Assembly: GCA_029946105.1 (NCBI GenBank) | Contig: JAQSDW010000196.1 | Location: 44,598-108,597, forward strand | Direction of reading: 5' to 3' | DNA length: 64,000 nt | From: Reyranella sp. | GTDB lineage: Bacteria > Pseudomonadota > Alphaproteobacteria > Reyranellales > Reyranellaceae | In this document: positions 1 through 7,936 of the stretch, in pieces | Numbering within the stretch: position 1 is the stretch's first letter | How the letters are laid out: each line of letters starts with the position of its first letter | The notes under the pieces: model-generated | Databases searched by the model: none | What the model saw: the letters and a program-made list of their open reading frames with translations, nothing else | Told to the model about the DNA's origin: nothing | Made by a program: the position numbers and the translations under genes

Positions 1-53
1 CCGTGCTTGGCCAGGTTCGTCCGTGCCTTTCCGGGATCCCAATCGAACCGCAC
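1..53 (-). CDS. brnT: BrnT-family toxin, N-terminal part (runs off window)
   Basis: Reading the minus strand from a GTG at 53 gives VRFDWDPGKARTNLAKHG and then leaves the window. This matches the start of BrnT toxins, which typically begin with a basic-aromatic strand, W-D-x-x-K and then N-x-x-K-H-G. BrnT is a RelE-fold ribonuclease of type II toxin-antitoxin systems, normally followed by its antitoxin BrnA. A GAGG ribosome-binding sequence lies about seven bases before the GTG, and a strong promoter lies just upstream. Only 17-18 residues are visible, so family assignment rests on this motif and on the autoregulatory-looking promoter. The antitoxin should lie outside the window to the left. 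Confidence 0.7.
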   Translation of the reverse strand, partial: MRFDWDPGKARTNLAKH

Positions 54-71
54 TTGCGCCTCAGTATATGT

Positions 72-99
72 ATATTAATGTACGTACATCAGAGGTCAA
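72..99 (-). promoter_or_regulatory. Sigma-70-type promoter of brnT
   Basis: On the minus strand a TTGACC box (99-94) is followed after 16 bases by TAATAT (77-72), close to the housekeeping consensus. Transcription would start near position 65, about 12 bases before the GTG of brnT. The spacer contains the palindrome at 78-89. Confidence 0.65.
78..89. promoter_or_regulatory. Perfect palindromic operator inside the brnT promoter
   Basis: ATGTACGTACAT is a perfect 12-base palindrome lying in the spacer between the -35 and -10 boxes of the brnT promoter. BrnA-type antitoxins repress their own operon through DNA binding, so this is the natural candidate operator. Binding is inferred. Confidence 0.5.
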
Positions 100-156
100 T
101 TTCAAGGAATTCTGCAAAGTAGATTACACTGCTGCGTTCGTTGCTTGCGCCCTGTG

Positions 157-1914
157 ATGACCATTGCCATCGTCCGGGGTGCACCCTATCTGATTCGGAT
201 GCGTGAATTCCTCCCCGAATCCCGACTGTCAGAGATCATCGAGCAAGCGCGCGGCCAGTCGCCGGCCGATCTTGTCGTGAAGGAAGTCGGTATCCTCGAT
301 CTCACCTCGGGCGAGATTCGCATTGGGGACGTCGCCATCGCCGGCGACCGCATCGTCGGCACCCACGAGCGCTACACTGGCGCCACCGAGATCGACGGCC
401 GCGGACTCACCGCCGTGCCGGGTTTCATCGACGCCCACGTCCATTGCGAATCCACCCTGGTCACGCCGCTGGAGTTCGACCGCTGCGTCGTGCCGCGCGG
501 CACCACCACGGCGATCTGCGATCCGCACGAGATCAGCAACGTGCTGGGCATCGCCGGACTGAAATATTTCCTGGAGTGCGCGGCGGTCACGGTGATGGAC
601 CTGCGCGTCCAGCTTTCGTCGTGCGTGCCGTCGACGCATCTCGAGACTTCGGGCGCCACGCTGGAGGCCGAGGACCTGCTGCCGTTCAAGCATCATCCCA
701 AGGTGCTGGGGCTGGCTGAGTTCATGAACGTGCCGGGCGTGCTGGCGCGCGATCCCAAGGTGCTGAAGAAGCTGGCGGCCTTCTCCGACGTACAGATCGA
801 CGGCCATTCGCCGCTGCTGTCGTCCTACGACCTTAACGCCTATATCGCCGCGGGCGTGCGCAACTGCCACGAGACGACGTCCGCGGAGGAAGCGCGTGAG
901 AAGCTGCGCAAGGGCATGCAAATCCTGGTGCGCGAGGGCACGGTCTCCAAGGATCTGGCCGCGTTGGCCCAGCTGATCACCACCGAGCGCGCGCCGTTCC
1001 TGGCATTCTGCACCGACGACCGCAACCCGCTCGACATCGCCGAGGAGGGCCATGTCGATTACCTGATCCGCGCCGCCATCAAGAAAGGCGTGAAGCCGCT
1101 CAACGCCTATCGCGCTGCCACCTGGTCGGCGGCCCGGCATTTCGGCCTGGTCGATCGCGGCCTGGTGGCGCCGGGCCAGCGCGCCGACCTCGTATTGCTG
1201 GAGGATCTGGAAACCTGTGCGGTGAAGCAGGTGATCTGCCGCGGCGCGCCTGTGACGCCGGACCGCTTTTCCACGCGGCCCGATGTGCCACTGGTCGGGC
1301 TCGATTCGGTGAAGTTGCGGCCCGTCACCGCCGCGACGTTCCGGGTGCCTGCCGGCGCCGGTGGCTCGCCGCCGGTGATCGGCGTGAGGCCGGGTCAGAT
1401 CCTGACGGACCGGCTAGAAATTCCTGTCGCGCGAAGGGACGGCGCGTTCGTGGCCGATGTCGCGAGCGACGTGCTGAAGGTTGCGGTGCTGGGCCGCCAC
1501 AACACCGAAGGCCGGGTCGGCCGCGGGTTCGTCAAAGGCTTCGGCTTTGCGCAGGGCGCCATCGCCTCGTCGATCGGCCATGACAGCCACAATGTCTGCG
1601 TCATCGGCTGCACCGACGCCGACATGGCCGCGGCCGTCAATCGCCTGATCGAGCTGAAGGGTGGCTTCGCGGCCGCGGTCGACGGCAAGGTGGTGGCCGA
1701 GCTGGTGCTGCCGATCGCCGGCCTGATGAGCGACCGGCCGTTCGAAGAGGTGGAGCAGGGGCTGCGCCGCCTGCGCGACGCTGTACGCGCCCTCGGCACG
1801 GCGCTGCACGAGCCCTTCCTGCAGATGGCCTTCCTGCCGCTGCCGGTGATCCCGCACCTCCGCATCACCGACAAGGGCCTGGTCGACGTCGACCGGTTCG
1901 AACTGGTCGGCTGA
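157..1914 (+). CDS. ade: Adenine deaminase
   Basis: Member of the metal-dependent amidohydrolase superfamily that converts adenine to hypoxanthine and ammonia in purine salvage. The protein (585 residues from the ATG at 157) shows the N-terminal composite domain, then the metal-binding PGFIDAHVHCEST motif at about residues 88-100, in which HVH supplies two metal ligands and the CEST continuation is typical of Ade. Further conserved elements are CDPHEISNVLG, the DGHSP segment and FCTDDRNP. The C-terminal third has the Ade-specific domain ending in PLPVIPHLRITDKGLVD. Length fits the family (about 560-600). The start is uncertain: ATG 157 and ATG 199 are both possible and neither has a strong ribosome-binding site. 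It is a single gene, divergent from brnT. Confidence 0.9.
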   Translation: MTIAIVRGAPYLIRMREFLPESRLSEIIEQARGQSPADLVVKEVGILDLTSGEIRIGDVAIAGDRIVGTHERYTGATEIDGRGLTAVPGFIDAHVHCESTLVTPLEFDRCVVPRGTTTAICDPHEISNVLGIAGLKYFLECAAVTVMDLRVQLSSCVPSTHLETSGATLEAEDLLPFKHHPKVLGLAEFMNVPGVLARDPKVLKKLAAFSDVQIDGHSPLLSSYDLNAYIAAGVRNCHETTSAEEAREKLRKGMQILVREGTVSKDLAALAQLITTERAPFLAFCTDDRNPLDIAEEGHVDYLIRAAIKKGVKPLNAYRAATWSAARHFGLVDRGLVAPGQRADLVLLEDLETCAVKQVICRGAPVTPDRFSTRPDVPLVGLDSVKLRPVTAATFRVPAGAGGSPPVIGVRPGQILTDRLEIPVARRDGAFVADVASDVLKVAVLGRHNTEGRVGRGFVKGFGFAQGAIASSIGHDSHNVCVIGCTDADMAAAVNRLIELKGGFAAAVDGKVVAELVLPIAGLMSDRPFEEVEQGLRRLRDAVRALGTALHEPFLQMAFLPLPVIPHLRITDKGLVDVDRFELVG

Positions 1915-1934
1915 CCCCTTCGCCCCTTCGGCCA

Positions 1935-1957
1935 CCTCCCCCGCAAGCGGGGGGAGG
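1935..1957. repeat. REP-like GC palindrome (intact copy)
   Basis: CCTCCCCCGC, a two-base loop, then GCGGGGGGAGG forms a near-perfect hairpin 20 bases after the ade stop codon. A second copy with the same arms lies 13 bases further on and is split by the insertion sequence. Such paired palindromes behave as extragenic repeats or as transcript-end hairpins. No T-run follows. Confidence 0.6.
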
Positions 1958-1970
1958 AATCAGATTTTCT

Positions 1971-1987
1971 CCTCCCCCGCCTGCGGG
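1971..1987. repeat. Left half of a REP-like palindrome split by the insertion sequence
   Basis: The left part is CCTCCCCCGC, CT, GCGGG. The right part resumes at 3194 as GCGGG followed by GGAGG. Removing the element and one GCGGG copy restores CCTCCCCCGC-CT-GCGGGGGAGG, a palindrome with perfect 10-base arms. The last five bases, 1983-1987, are the left target-site duplication. Confidence 0.7.
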
Positions 1988-3193
1988 TGTATGGACCGGA
2001 GAGAAGGGTAACGGCCGTTCGGAGACATGGTGAACACTCTTAGGGAGTGGAACCATGAGGTTTTCGATGCCGTTCCAAGGGAAAGCGGAAGGCCGTGAGG
2101 AGGCCTGCCGGTTGGCGCTCAGGGCCGGAGCCAATCGGCGCGAACTGTGCCGGCGTTTCAAGATCAGCCCGAGGATTCTGTACAAGTGGCTGGATCGCTA
2201 CCAGGCGCTCGGGGCGATCGGATTGACCGAGAGATCGCGTCGACCGCATCGCTCGCCGTTACGGACGGTTGCCGAGGTGGAAGCCGCCGTGCTTGCCGTG
2301 CGCCGCGAGAACCCGGTGTGGGGCGGCCGCAAGATCGCCGCCAGCCTGCGCCGGCAAGGCCAGTCCCCGCCGGCGCCTTCGACCGTGACGGCGATCCTGC
2401 GCCGCAACGGCGAGCCGATGACGGCCCCCGGTCAGAAGGCGTGGAACGACGTCGCCCTGGGCCATGGACGGCTGCACCCGCTGACTGTGGTCGATGATCA
2501 CTCACGCTACACCGTGGTGCTTGAGGCTGCCGACAACCAGCGCCATCGGATCGTTCAGAACGCCACGCAGGCGGCCTTCGAACGCTACGGCCTGCCCGAT
2601 GTCATCCTGACCGACAACGGCAGCCCGTGGGGCGACACCGCCGGGCAGAGGCTGACCAAGTTCGGCGTCTGGCTGATCGAGCACGGCGTGGCGCCCTGGC
2701 ACAGTCCGCCGCGTCACCCGCAGAACCATGGCAAGAACGAGCGCTTCAACCGCACGCTCAAGGCCGAGCTGCTCGCAGGCCGCACCTTCGACGATCTCGA
2801 CCAGGCCCAACGGGCCTTCGATGTCTGGCGCCACCGCTACAATCACCATCGGCCACATGACGCGCTGGCCCTCGCCGTACCTGCCGACCGCTACCGGCAG
2901 AGCCCACGATCCTTCAACCCCCTCGTCGAACCCTTCGATTATCCACCGGGCGACAGCCTGCGCCGCGTCGATACCGCCGCACGCTTCAGCTTCCTGGGCA
3001 GATCCTTCAAGGCTTCCAAGGCGCTCATCGGCAAGCAGATCGCCGTACGACCGACCGAACGCGATGGCGTCTTCGATCTCGTCTTCCGCCACGTAATCGT
3101 CAGATCAATCGACCTGCATCAATAAACTGAGCTAATCTGAAATGTGTTCACCATGTCCCCGAACACACGTTCACCATGTCTCCGGTCCGTACA
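1988..3193 (+). mobile_element. IS481-family insertion sequence, 1206 bp
   Basis: The ends are TGTATGGACC (1988 on) and, read inward from the other side, TGTACGGACC (3193 back). The inverted similarity runs for about 50 bases. Each end holds two copies of a 15-base box GGAGACATGGTGAAC spaced by 8 bases: at the left 1998-2012 (degenerate) and 2021-2035, at the right 3169-3183 and 3146-3160 in reverse. These are probably transposase binding sites. The flanks carry the direct repeat GCGGG (1983-1987 and 3194-3198), a 5-bp target duplication. The single gene inside is an IS481-type transposase. The target is the centre of a REP-like palindrome. Confidence 0.9.
2055..3125 (+). CDS. IS481-family transposase, possibly defective
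   Basis: 356-residue transposase with an N-terminal helix-turn-helix (about residues 15-60, CRRFKISPRILYKWLDRY), a second winged domain and a DDE integrase core. Visible core motifs are HPLTVVDDHSRY, the second catalytic Asp in ILTDNGSPW, and the Glu in KNERFNRTLKAE, followed by YNHHRPHDAL and the usual C-terminal tail. In relatives the first catalytic Asp sits in a W-x-x-D-[FY]-K-G-[HE] segment about 15 residues before HPLT. Here the corresponding stretch is only KAWNDVALGHGRLHPLT, and it appears to lack roughly 20-25 residues. The frame is otherwise open, so an in-frame deletion is the simplest reading. The WND Asp might still serve. Confidence 0.85.
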   Translation: MRFSMPFQGKAEGREEACRLALRAGANRRELCRRFKISPRILYKWLDRYQALGAIGLTERSRRPHRSPLRTVAEVEAAVLAVRRENPVWGGRKIAASLRRQGQSPPAPSTVTAILRRNGEPMTAPGQKAWNDVALGHGRLHPLTVVDDHSRYTVVLEAADNQRHRIVQNATQAAFERYGLPDVILTDNGSPWGDTAGQRLTKFGVWLIEHGVAPWHSPPRHPQNHGKNERFNRTLKAELLAGRTFDDLDQAQRAFDVWRHRYNHHRPHDALALAVPADRYRQSPRSFNPLVEPFDYPPGDSLRRVDTAARFSFLGRSFKASKALIGKQIAVRPTERDGVFDLVFRHVIVRSIDLHQ

Positions 3194-3256
3194 GCGGGGG
3201 AGGTGCCCCGAAGGGGCGGAGGGGGTGCTCCTCACGAAATCGTTATTCTGAAATAA

Positions 3257-3286
3257 TTGCAAGTTTAGCAGGATATGTGCTATATT
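3257..3286 (+). promoter_or_regulatory. Promoter-like sequence in the AT-rich stretch
   Basis: TTGCAA (3257-3262), 18 bases, then TATATT (3281-3286). It stands out from the GC-rich surroundings. A start near 3293 would give a transcript ending at the hairpin 3323-3357. Confidence 0.4.
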
Positions 3287-3292
3287 TCTGCT

Positions 3293-3357
3293 ATCGTCGC
3301 CGCGACATGCATCTACAGTGCGGGCCGCCCGGGTCACCGATCCGGAGCGGCCTTTTT
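3293..3357 (+). ncRNA. Candidate small RNA of about 65 nt
   Basis: A promoter-like pair of boxes and a factor-independent terminator are separated by only about 65 bases, with no open frame between them. This is the arrangement expected of a small regulatory RNA, or of an attenuated leader whose downstream gene is lost. No known RNA family was recognised. Confidence 0.3.
3323..3357 (+). terminator. Factor-independent terminator-like hairpin
   Basis: GGCCGC (3323-3328) pairs with GCGGCC (3347-3352), supported by inner CGG/CCG pairing, and is followed directly by TTTTT (3353-3357). Plus-strand orientation. Confidence 0.5.
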
Positions 3358-3664
3358 GGCAACCAGAACCATAGCCAGTGCTTACCGGGGCCCGGTCTGT
3401 GCTGGCCCGAACCTTTGACCATGCCCCGGCCGGCGCATTCGCCGGCTACGCTCCAATCGAGGAGGAGGGGCCGTCCCGCGGTCATGTGCCGTGCGTAGCA
3501 ACGAATGGCTGCCCTCGCTGGAGACCGTCCAGTGGCAGGGTGGACCGAAGACGCGAGAAAACGCGTCCCAATATGGACTTAGACGGTCTGCTGCGGCTCT
3601 CGGACTGCAGGTCGATGTTCCGATGTCACACGTCCCTGTCACAGAAAATGTCTCAACTTGGTAT

Positions 3665-3713
3665 GACACGGCCGGTGTGACACGAGCTGTCACGACAGGG
3701 TGCCGGCCGTGTC
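3665..3713. repeat. Large inverted repeat downstream of the binding-protein gene
   Basis: GACACGGCCGG (3665-3675) and CCGGCCGTGTC (3703-3713) are perfect 11-base arms. Nested inside is a second inverted repeat, GTGACA and TGTCAC. The structure starts 12 bases beyond the stop codon of the family-5 binding protein, so it could end or stabilise that operon's transcript. No T-run follows on the minus strand. Confidence 0.5.
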
Positions 3714-3725
3714 CCGAAAGGTGGT

Positions 3726-5318
3726 CTACTTGTCCATCCAGACGTCCTCGAAGCGGGAGCCGTTGTAGAGGCTGTTCACCATCGGCCGGAAGCCCTTGAC
3801 GTAAGGGTGCCAGCAGCTCCCCGAGGCGTTCCACATGATGACCGGCCGGGCGCCGTCCTCGAGCAGCTTCTGGTCGATCTGGTGGACGATCTGGCGGCGC
3901 TTCTCGAGGTCGGTCTCGCGCGACTGGACCGGGAACAGCTTCTCGATCTCGGGGTTGCAGTAGCCGGTGTAGTTGCGCTCCGACTTGCAGGCGAAGTTCT
4001 CGAAGTACATCTGGTCGGGATCGTCGACGCCGGCCCCGGTGGTGTTGAGACCGATCGAATAGTCCTTGCGCGCCACCTTGGCGAACCACAGCGAGGTGTC
4101 GACGAGTTCGAGTTCGCCCTCGAGGTAGACCTCCTTGAGCTGGTCGATCAGCAGCACCGCCGGATCGCGGTAGAGCAGGTGGTTGCGGGTGGCGACCTTG
4201 AGCTTGAGCTTCTTGTCGGGCCCGTAGCCCAGCTTCTTCATGATCTCGCGCGCCTCGGCGCGGTTCTTCTGCACATCGGGACCGTAGCCCGGGATGGTAT
4301 CGTACATTGCCTTGGGCAGGCCCCAGACGCCATTGGGCGCCGGCTCCATGACGCCGCCGATATCGGCCTCGCCCTGGTTGATGATGTCGATGAAGGTCTT
4401 GCGGTCGAGACTGAGCAGCATGGCGCGGCGGACGTCGGGATTATCGAACGGCGGCGCCTCGCGATTGACGATCAGGTTGGTGTTGTTGTTCATCGACGCC
4501 ACTTCGCAGATCGCCTTGGGCGACTGGGTCTTCATGTCCTTGAGCAGCGGGATGGTGACGGCATAGGGCGCGGTCATGTCGTAGCGGTTGGTGACGAAGC
4601 CCAGGATCGCGGTGGCGCGGGCCGGCACGATCGAGAAATCGATGCCGTCGAGGTAGGGCTTGCCCTTCTTGAAGTAGTCGGGGTTGCGCGTGAGCCGAAC
4701 GATTTCCTTCTGCTTCCAGTCGGCGATCTTGAACGGGCCGGTGCCGATCGGCTTGGTTCGCATGTCGGCGGTGGAGACGTGGCAGGGATAGACCGGGCTA
4801 TAACCGGAGGCGAGCAGCACCAGCAGTGAGGGCTGCGGCTGGCCGAGATGGAAGGTCGCCTCCAGGTCGCCGTTGGTCGTGACCTTCTCCAGGTTCCAAT
4901 ACCAGGACTTTCGCGGGTTCTTGCGCAGCTTCAGGGTCTCGCTACGGCCGGTCAGCATGTCCCAGGTGCACTGCACGTCCTTGGCCGTGAACGGCTTGCC
5001 ATCGTGCCATTTCACGCCGGGCTTGAGCTTGAAGGTGAGCTGCTTGCCGTCGGCGCTCCAGGCCCAGCTTTCGGCGAGATCGGGCCGGATGGTCGAGAGG
5101 CTGTTCTGCGGGATCTGCTGGTCGAACAGCACCAGGTTGTTGTAGAGGCCCATGAAGGGCACGACGGTCGAGGTCGTCGCCTCCTCGTGGATCGAGGCGC
5201 TGGGCGGATTGTCCTGGAAATACATTTTGAGCGTGCCGCCGCTCTTCTGGGCGAGCGCCGGTGTTGCCGCGAGGCCCAAGGCCGTAATGGCGCACAACAT
5301 TCCCATCGGAAACCGCAT
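3726..5318 (-). CDS. ABC transporter family-5 extracellular solute-binding protein
   Basis: 530-residue periplasmic binding protein of the peptide/nickel class (SBP_bac_5). A Sec signal peptide is evident, with a hydrophobic core and an ALA-Q cleavage site after residue 23. Family hallmarks follow: GGTLKMYF at the mature N-terminus, the LAESWAWSADGKQLTFKLKPGVKWHDGKPF block at about 80-115 and VRRAMLLSLDRKTFI near 300. A good AGGAGG ribosome-binding site precedes the ATG. It is the last gene of the phn-type operon, separated from phnE by 84 bases. The PhnD gene already supplies a binding protein for that transporter, so this one may serve another permease encoded elsewhere. The substrate cannot be read from sequence. 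Confidence 0.9.
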   Translation of the reverse strand: MRFPMGMLCAITALGLAATPALAQKSGGTLKMYFQDNPPSASIHEEATTSTVVPFMGLYNNLVLFDQQIPQNSLSTIRPDLAESWAWSADGKQLTFKLKPGVKWHDGKPFTAKDVQCTWDMLTGRSETLKLRKNPRKSWYWNLEKVTTNGDLEATFHLGQPQPSLLVLLASGYSPVYPCHVSTADMRTKPIGTGPFKIADWKQKEIVRLTRNPDYFKKGKPYLDGIDFSIVPARATAILGFVTNRYDMTAPYAVTIPLLKDMKTQSPKAICEVASMNNNTNLIVNREAPPFDNPDVRRAMLLSLDRKTFIDIINQGEADIGGVMEPAPNGVWGLPKAMYDTIPGYGPDVQKNRAEAREIMKKLGYGPDKKLKLKVATRNHLLYRDPAVLLIDQLKEVYLEGELELVDTSLWFAKVARKDYSIGLNTTGAGVDDPDQMYFENFACKSERNYTGYCNPEIEKLFPVQSRETDLEKRRQIVHQIDQKLLEDGARPVIMWNASGSCWHPYVKGFRPMVNSLYNGSRFEDVWMDK

Positions 5319-5402
5319 TCTTCTTTCCTCCCTGCTTCGATTTGCAGAGAGGATGAACGGTCCGGCGCGGCCCGTCGAGACGGCTCCGCCGCGGTGCTCC
5401 GC

Positions 5403-6197
5403 TTAGCGGATCATGGCCCTGAGCTTGGACGACACCAGGTCGGTGGCCAGCACGAGGACCAGGATCACGATCACGCAGGCCGCGGTGTCCTCGTAGGCGA
5501 ACAGCTTCATCGAGCTGATCAACTCGAAGCCGATGCCACCGGCGCCGACCATGCCGAGCACGGTGGAGACGCGGATGTTGGTCTCGAAGCGGTAGAGCAC
5601 CACGCCGATCCAGGTCGGCAGGACCTGCGGCAGCACGCCGAACACGATGCGCTGCAAGGTGCCGGCGCCGGCGGCGCGGAGCGCATCGAGCGGGCCTTCG
5701 TCGATCTCCTCGATGGCTTCGGCGAAGAATTTGCCCAGCATGCCGGCGCCGTGGAGTGCGATCGCGAGCACGCCGGCGAAGGGGCCGAGGCCGACGGCGG
5801 CGACGAAAATCAGCGCCAGGATGATCTCATTGATGCCACGCATCACGTTCAGCACCTGGCGCAGGCCGTGGAACACCCAAGCATAGGGCGAGAGGTTACG
5901 CGCGGCGAAGAAGCAGACCGGCAGCGCCAGCACGATGCCGAGCAGCGTGCCCCAGAGTGCGATCTGCACCGTCTCGACGGCGGGCTTCACCAGCTTCTGC
6001 ATGAAGGCGAAGTTGGGCGGCAGCATGCGGCCGATGAAGTCGGCGATCCACGGCAGGCCGTCGATGAAGCCGGTGATGCTGAGATGCGTGCCCTCGGCCG
6101 ACCACACCAGCACGGCGAGCGAGACGCCGAGGATGGGGGCCAATATCCACCAGCCGAGCGGGCCGCGGGGTTTGTTGACGACGAATTGCAGGGACAT
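5403..6197 (-). CDS. phnE: Phosphonate-type ABC transporter permease PhnE
   Basis: 264-residue inner-membrane permease with an N-terminal membrane helix (about 15-35) and a BPD_transp_1 domain with several further helices. The EAA-type cytoplasmic loop reads EIDEGPLDALRAAGAG, and the following IVFGVLPQVLPTWIGVVLYRFETNIR block is characteristic of PhnE. The C-terminal GMVGAGGIGFELISSM stretch is also conserved in PhnE/PtxC permeases. The phnC stop lies three bases upstream of its ATG, so the two are co-transcribed. It is expected to form the membrane channel for PhnC and PhnD. Confidence 0.92.
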   Translation of the reverse strand: MSLQFVVNKPRGPLGWWILAPILGVSLAVLVWSAEGTHLSITGFIDGLPWIADFIGRMLPPNFAFMQKLVKPAVETVQIALWGTLLGIVLALPVCFFAARNLSPYAWVFHGLRQVLNVMRGINEIILALIFVAAVGLGPFAGVLAIALHGAGMLGKFFAEAIEEIDEGPLDALRAAGAGTLQRIVFGVLPQVLPTWIGVVLYRFETNIRVSTVLGMVGAGGIGFELISSMKLFAYEDTAACVIVILVLVLATDLVSSKLRAMIR

Positions 6198-6200
6198 GAA

Positions 6201-7028
6201 CTAGGCCCTTTCTTCGGCGGCGGAGGCGATGACGGCTTCGGCGGCGATGCGGCGGCGCTCGGTCAGGCGCTGGGCGGCGTCGAGCACATTGGGATCGTCG
6301 AGGCCGGGATAGATGCTGCGGATCACGTCGCCGCTCACACCCGAGGGCGGGCCGTCATAGACGACCTGGCCGGCCGAGAGACCGACGACGCGCTCGGCGA
6401 ACTCCAGCGCATAGTCGATCTGGTGCAGGTTGCAGAGCACGGCGATGTTCGATTCCTTGCAGCTCTTCTTCAGGTACGTGAGCACGGTGCGCGAGGTCTT
6501 GGGGTCGAGGCTGGCGACCGGCTCGTCGGCCAGCATGAACTTGGGCTGCTGTGCCAGCGCGCGGGCGATGCCGACGCGCTGCTGTTCGCCACCCGACAGC
6601 GCATCCGCGCGGCTCTTCGCCTTGTGGGACATGGCGACCTGCTCGAGGCAATGCATCGCGATCCGCACGTCGGCTTCGGGAAAGAGCTGCAGGCTGCTCA
6701 GGATGGGGGAGAGATCGGCCATGCGGCCGACCAGTACGTTCTTCAGCACGCTGAGGCGCTTCACCAGATTGTGCTGCTGGAAGATCATGGCGACGTTGCG
6801 CCGGAGCAGGCGCAAGTCGCGGCGGTTGGACGACAGCGACGTGCCGTCGACCACGATGTCGCCGGCCGTCGGGTCGATCAGCCGGTTGATGCAGCGCAGC
6901 AGCGTCGACTTGCCGGCACCCGACGGTCCCAGCACGACGACGAACTCGCCGGGCCGGATCGACAGGCTGACGTCGCGGAGCGCCTGGTGCTCGCCGTAGG
7001 ATTTGGCGAGGCCCTTTATTTCGATCAT
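6201..7028 (-). CDS. phnC: Phosphonate-type ABC transporter ATP-binding protein PhnC
   Basis: 275-residue ATPase. Walker [10 protein letters not shown] lies at 35-43, the Q-loop FQQHNLV at about 83-89, the ABC signature LSGGEQQR at 144-151, Walker B MLADEP at 165-170, and the switch His follows in LCNLHQID. The helical segment between the Q-loop and the signature, with [12 protein letters not shown] and FPEADVRIA, is typical of PhnC rather than other uptake ATPases. It lies between phnD and phnE with short gaps (24 and 3 bases), consistent with one operon energising import of a phosphonate or related oxyanion. Confidence 0.93.
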   Translation of the reverse strand: MIEIKGLAKSYGEHQALRDVSLSIRPGEFVVVLGPSGAGKSTLLRCINRLIDPTAGDIVVDGTSLSSNRRDLRLLRRNVAMIFQQHNLVKRLSVLKNVLVGRMADLSPILSSLQLFPEADVRIAMHCLEQVAMSHKAKSRADALSGGEQQRVGIARALAQQPKFMLADEPVASLDPKTSRTVLTYLKKSCKESNIAVLCNLHQIDYALEFAERVVGLSAGQVVYDGPPSGVSGDVIRSIYPGLDDPNVLDAAQRLTERRRIAAEAVIASAAEERA

Positions 7029-7052
7029 GCGCGGCCTCCCGGCTGTCGCCCG

Positions 7053-7916
7053 TTACTTCTGCTTCTTGAGATCGATGTTGGCGAGCTTGGCCGTCTCGCG
7101 GACGATGTCATAGGCCTGGTCGTTGGTTTCCTTGAAGCCGTTCAGCTTGCCCTGGTCGGACCAGTTGAGGCCCTTGATGTCGAGGAACGCGGCCTTCACC
7201 TTGGCCTTCATCTCGGGCGAAAGGTCCTTGCGCCACACCATCGGCGACTCCGGGATGGGTGCCGACTCCCACACGACCTGGATCTGGTCGGCCTTGATGT
7301 GGCCCTTGGCGATGGCGGCATCGAGGATGCGGTCGGCGATGGTGGCGGCGTCGACCTTGCCGTTGGCGACGGCCAGCGCATTGGCGTCATGGGCGCCGGT
7401 GAAGAGCACTGTCTTGAAGTCGCGCTTGGGATCGATGCCGGCCTTGATCAGGCCCGCCAGCGGGAAGGCGTAGCCCGAGGTCGAGGCGGGATCGACGAAG
7501 GCGAAGTTCTTGCCCTTGAGATCGTCGAGGGTTTTGATGCCGCTCGACTTCAACGCGATGATCTTGCTGTGATAGTAGGTGCGGCCGGCCTTGGCGGTCT
7601 CGGCGATGGCGAAGGCCTCCACCGGGGTCACGGTGGTGGCCAGCACATAGGAGAACGGCCCGAGGTAGGCGATGTCGAGGTGCTTGGCACGCAACGCCTC
7701 GATGACGCCGTTGTAGTCGGTGGCGACGAAGCCCTGGACCTTGTAGCCAGAGTTCTTCTCGACCGCGTCGAGGATGTCCTTGCTCTGCGCCAGCATGGCC
7801 CGCGAGTCCTCGGACGGGATCAGCCCGACCTTGAGCACCTGCTGGGCGTGGACGATCGATGGTGTTGTAAGCGCGGTGCTGGCGACGAAGAGTCCGAAGG
7901 TGCGACGTGTAATCAT
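7053..7916 (-). CDS. phnD: Phosphonate/phosphite-type ABC transporter binding protein PhnD
   Basis: 287-residue periplasmic binding protein. The N-terminus MITRRTFGLFVAS with a hydrophobic stretch and a VHAQ cleavage site (about residue 25) looks like a signal peptide with a twin-arginine flavour. The mature part has the PhnD/TauT fold pattern: LKVGLIPSEDSRAM, then VIEALRAKHLDIAYLGPFSYVLA, then FAFVDPASTSGYAFPLAGL, the loop that in relatives contacts the ligand. It lies between the iron alcohol dehydrogenase and phnC. The ligand could be a phosphonate such as aminoethylphosphonate, or phosphite. The adjacent catabolic dehydrogenase favours a phosphonate. Confidence 0.92.
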   Translation of the reverse strand: MITRRTFGLFVASTALTTPSIVHAQQVLKVGLIPSEDSRAMLAQSKDILDAVEKNSGYKVQGFVATDYNGVIEALRAKHLDIAYLGPFSYVLATTVTPVEAFAIAETAKAGRTYYHSKIIALKSSGIKTLDDLKGKNFAFVDPASTSGYAFPLAGLIKAGIDPKRDFKTVLFTGAHDANALAVANGKVDAATIADRILDAAIAKGHIKADQIQVVWESAPIPESPMVWRKDLSPEMKAKVKAAFLDIKGLNWSDQGKLNGFKETNDQAYDIVRETAKLANIDLKKQK

Positions 7917-7936
7917 GTTTTCCTCCCGTTTGTTTT

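Larger units (their letters stand above)
3194..3725. other. Non-coding interval between the insertion sequence and the transport operon
   Basis: About 530 bases with no convincing gene: short open frames here lack homology, ribosome-binding sites and consistent codon use. It holds the right half of the split palindrome (3194-3203), a second GC hairpin GCCCC-GAA-GGGGC just after it, an AT-rich promoter-like stretch, a terminator-like hairpin at 3323-3357 and a large inverted repeat at 3665-3713. Nothing recognisable was seen between about 3360 and 3660. Confidence 0.6.

Noticed and set aside
3142..3680. Short open frames between the insertion sequence and the transport operon
   Set aside because: They overlap the right end of the element or the split palindrome, lack ribosome-binding sites and have no recognisable protein features.
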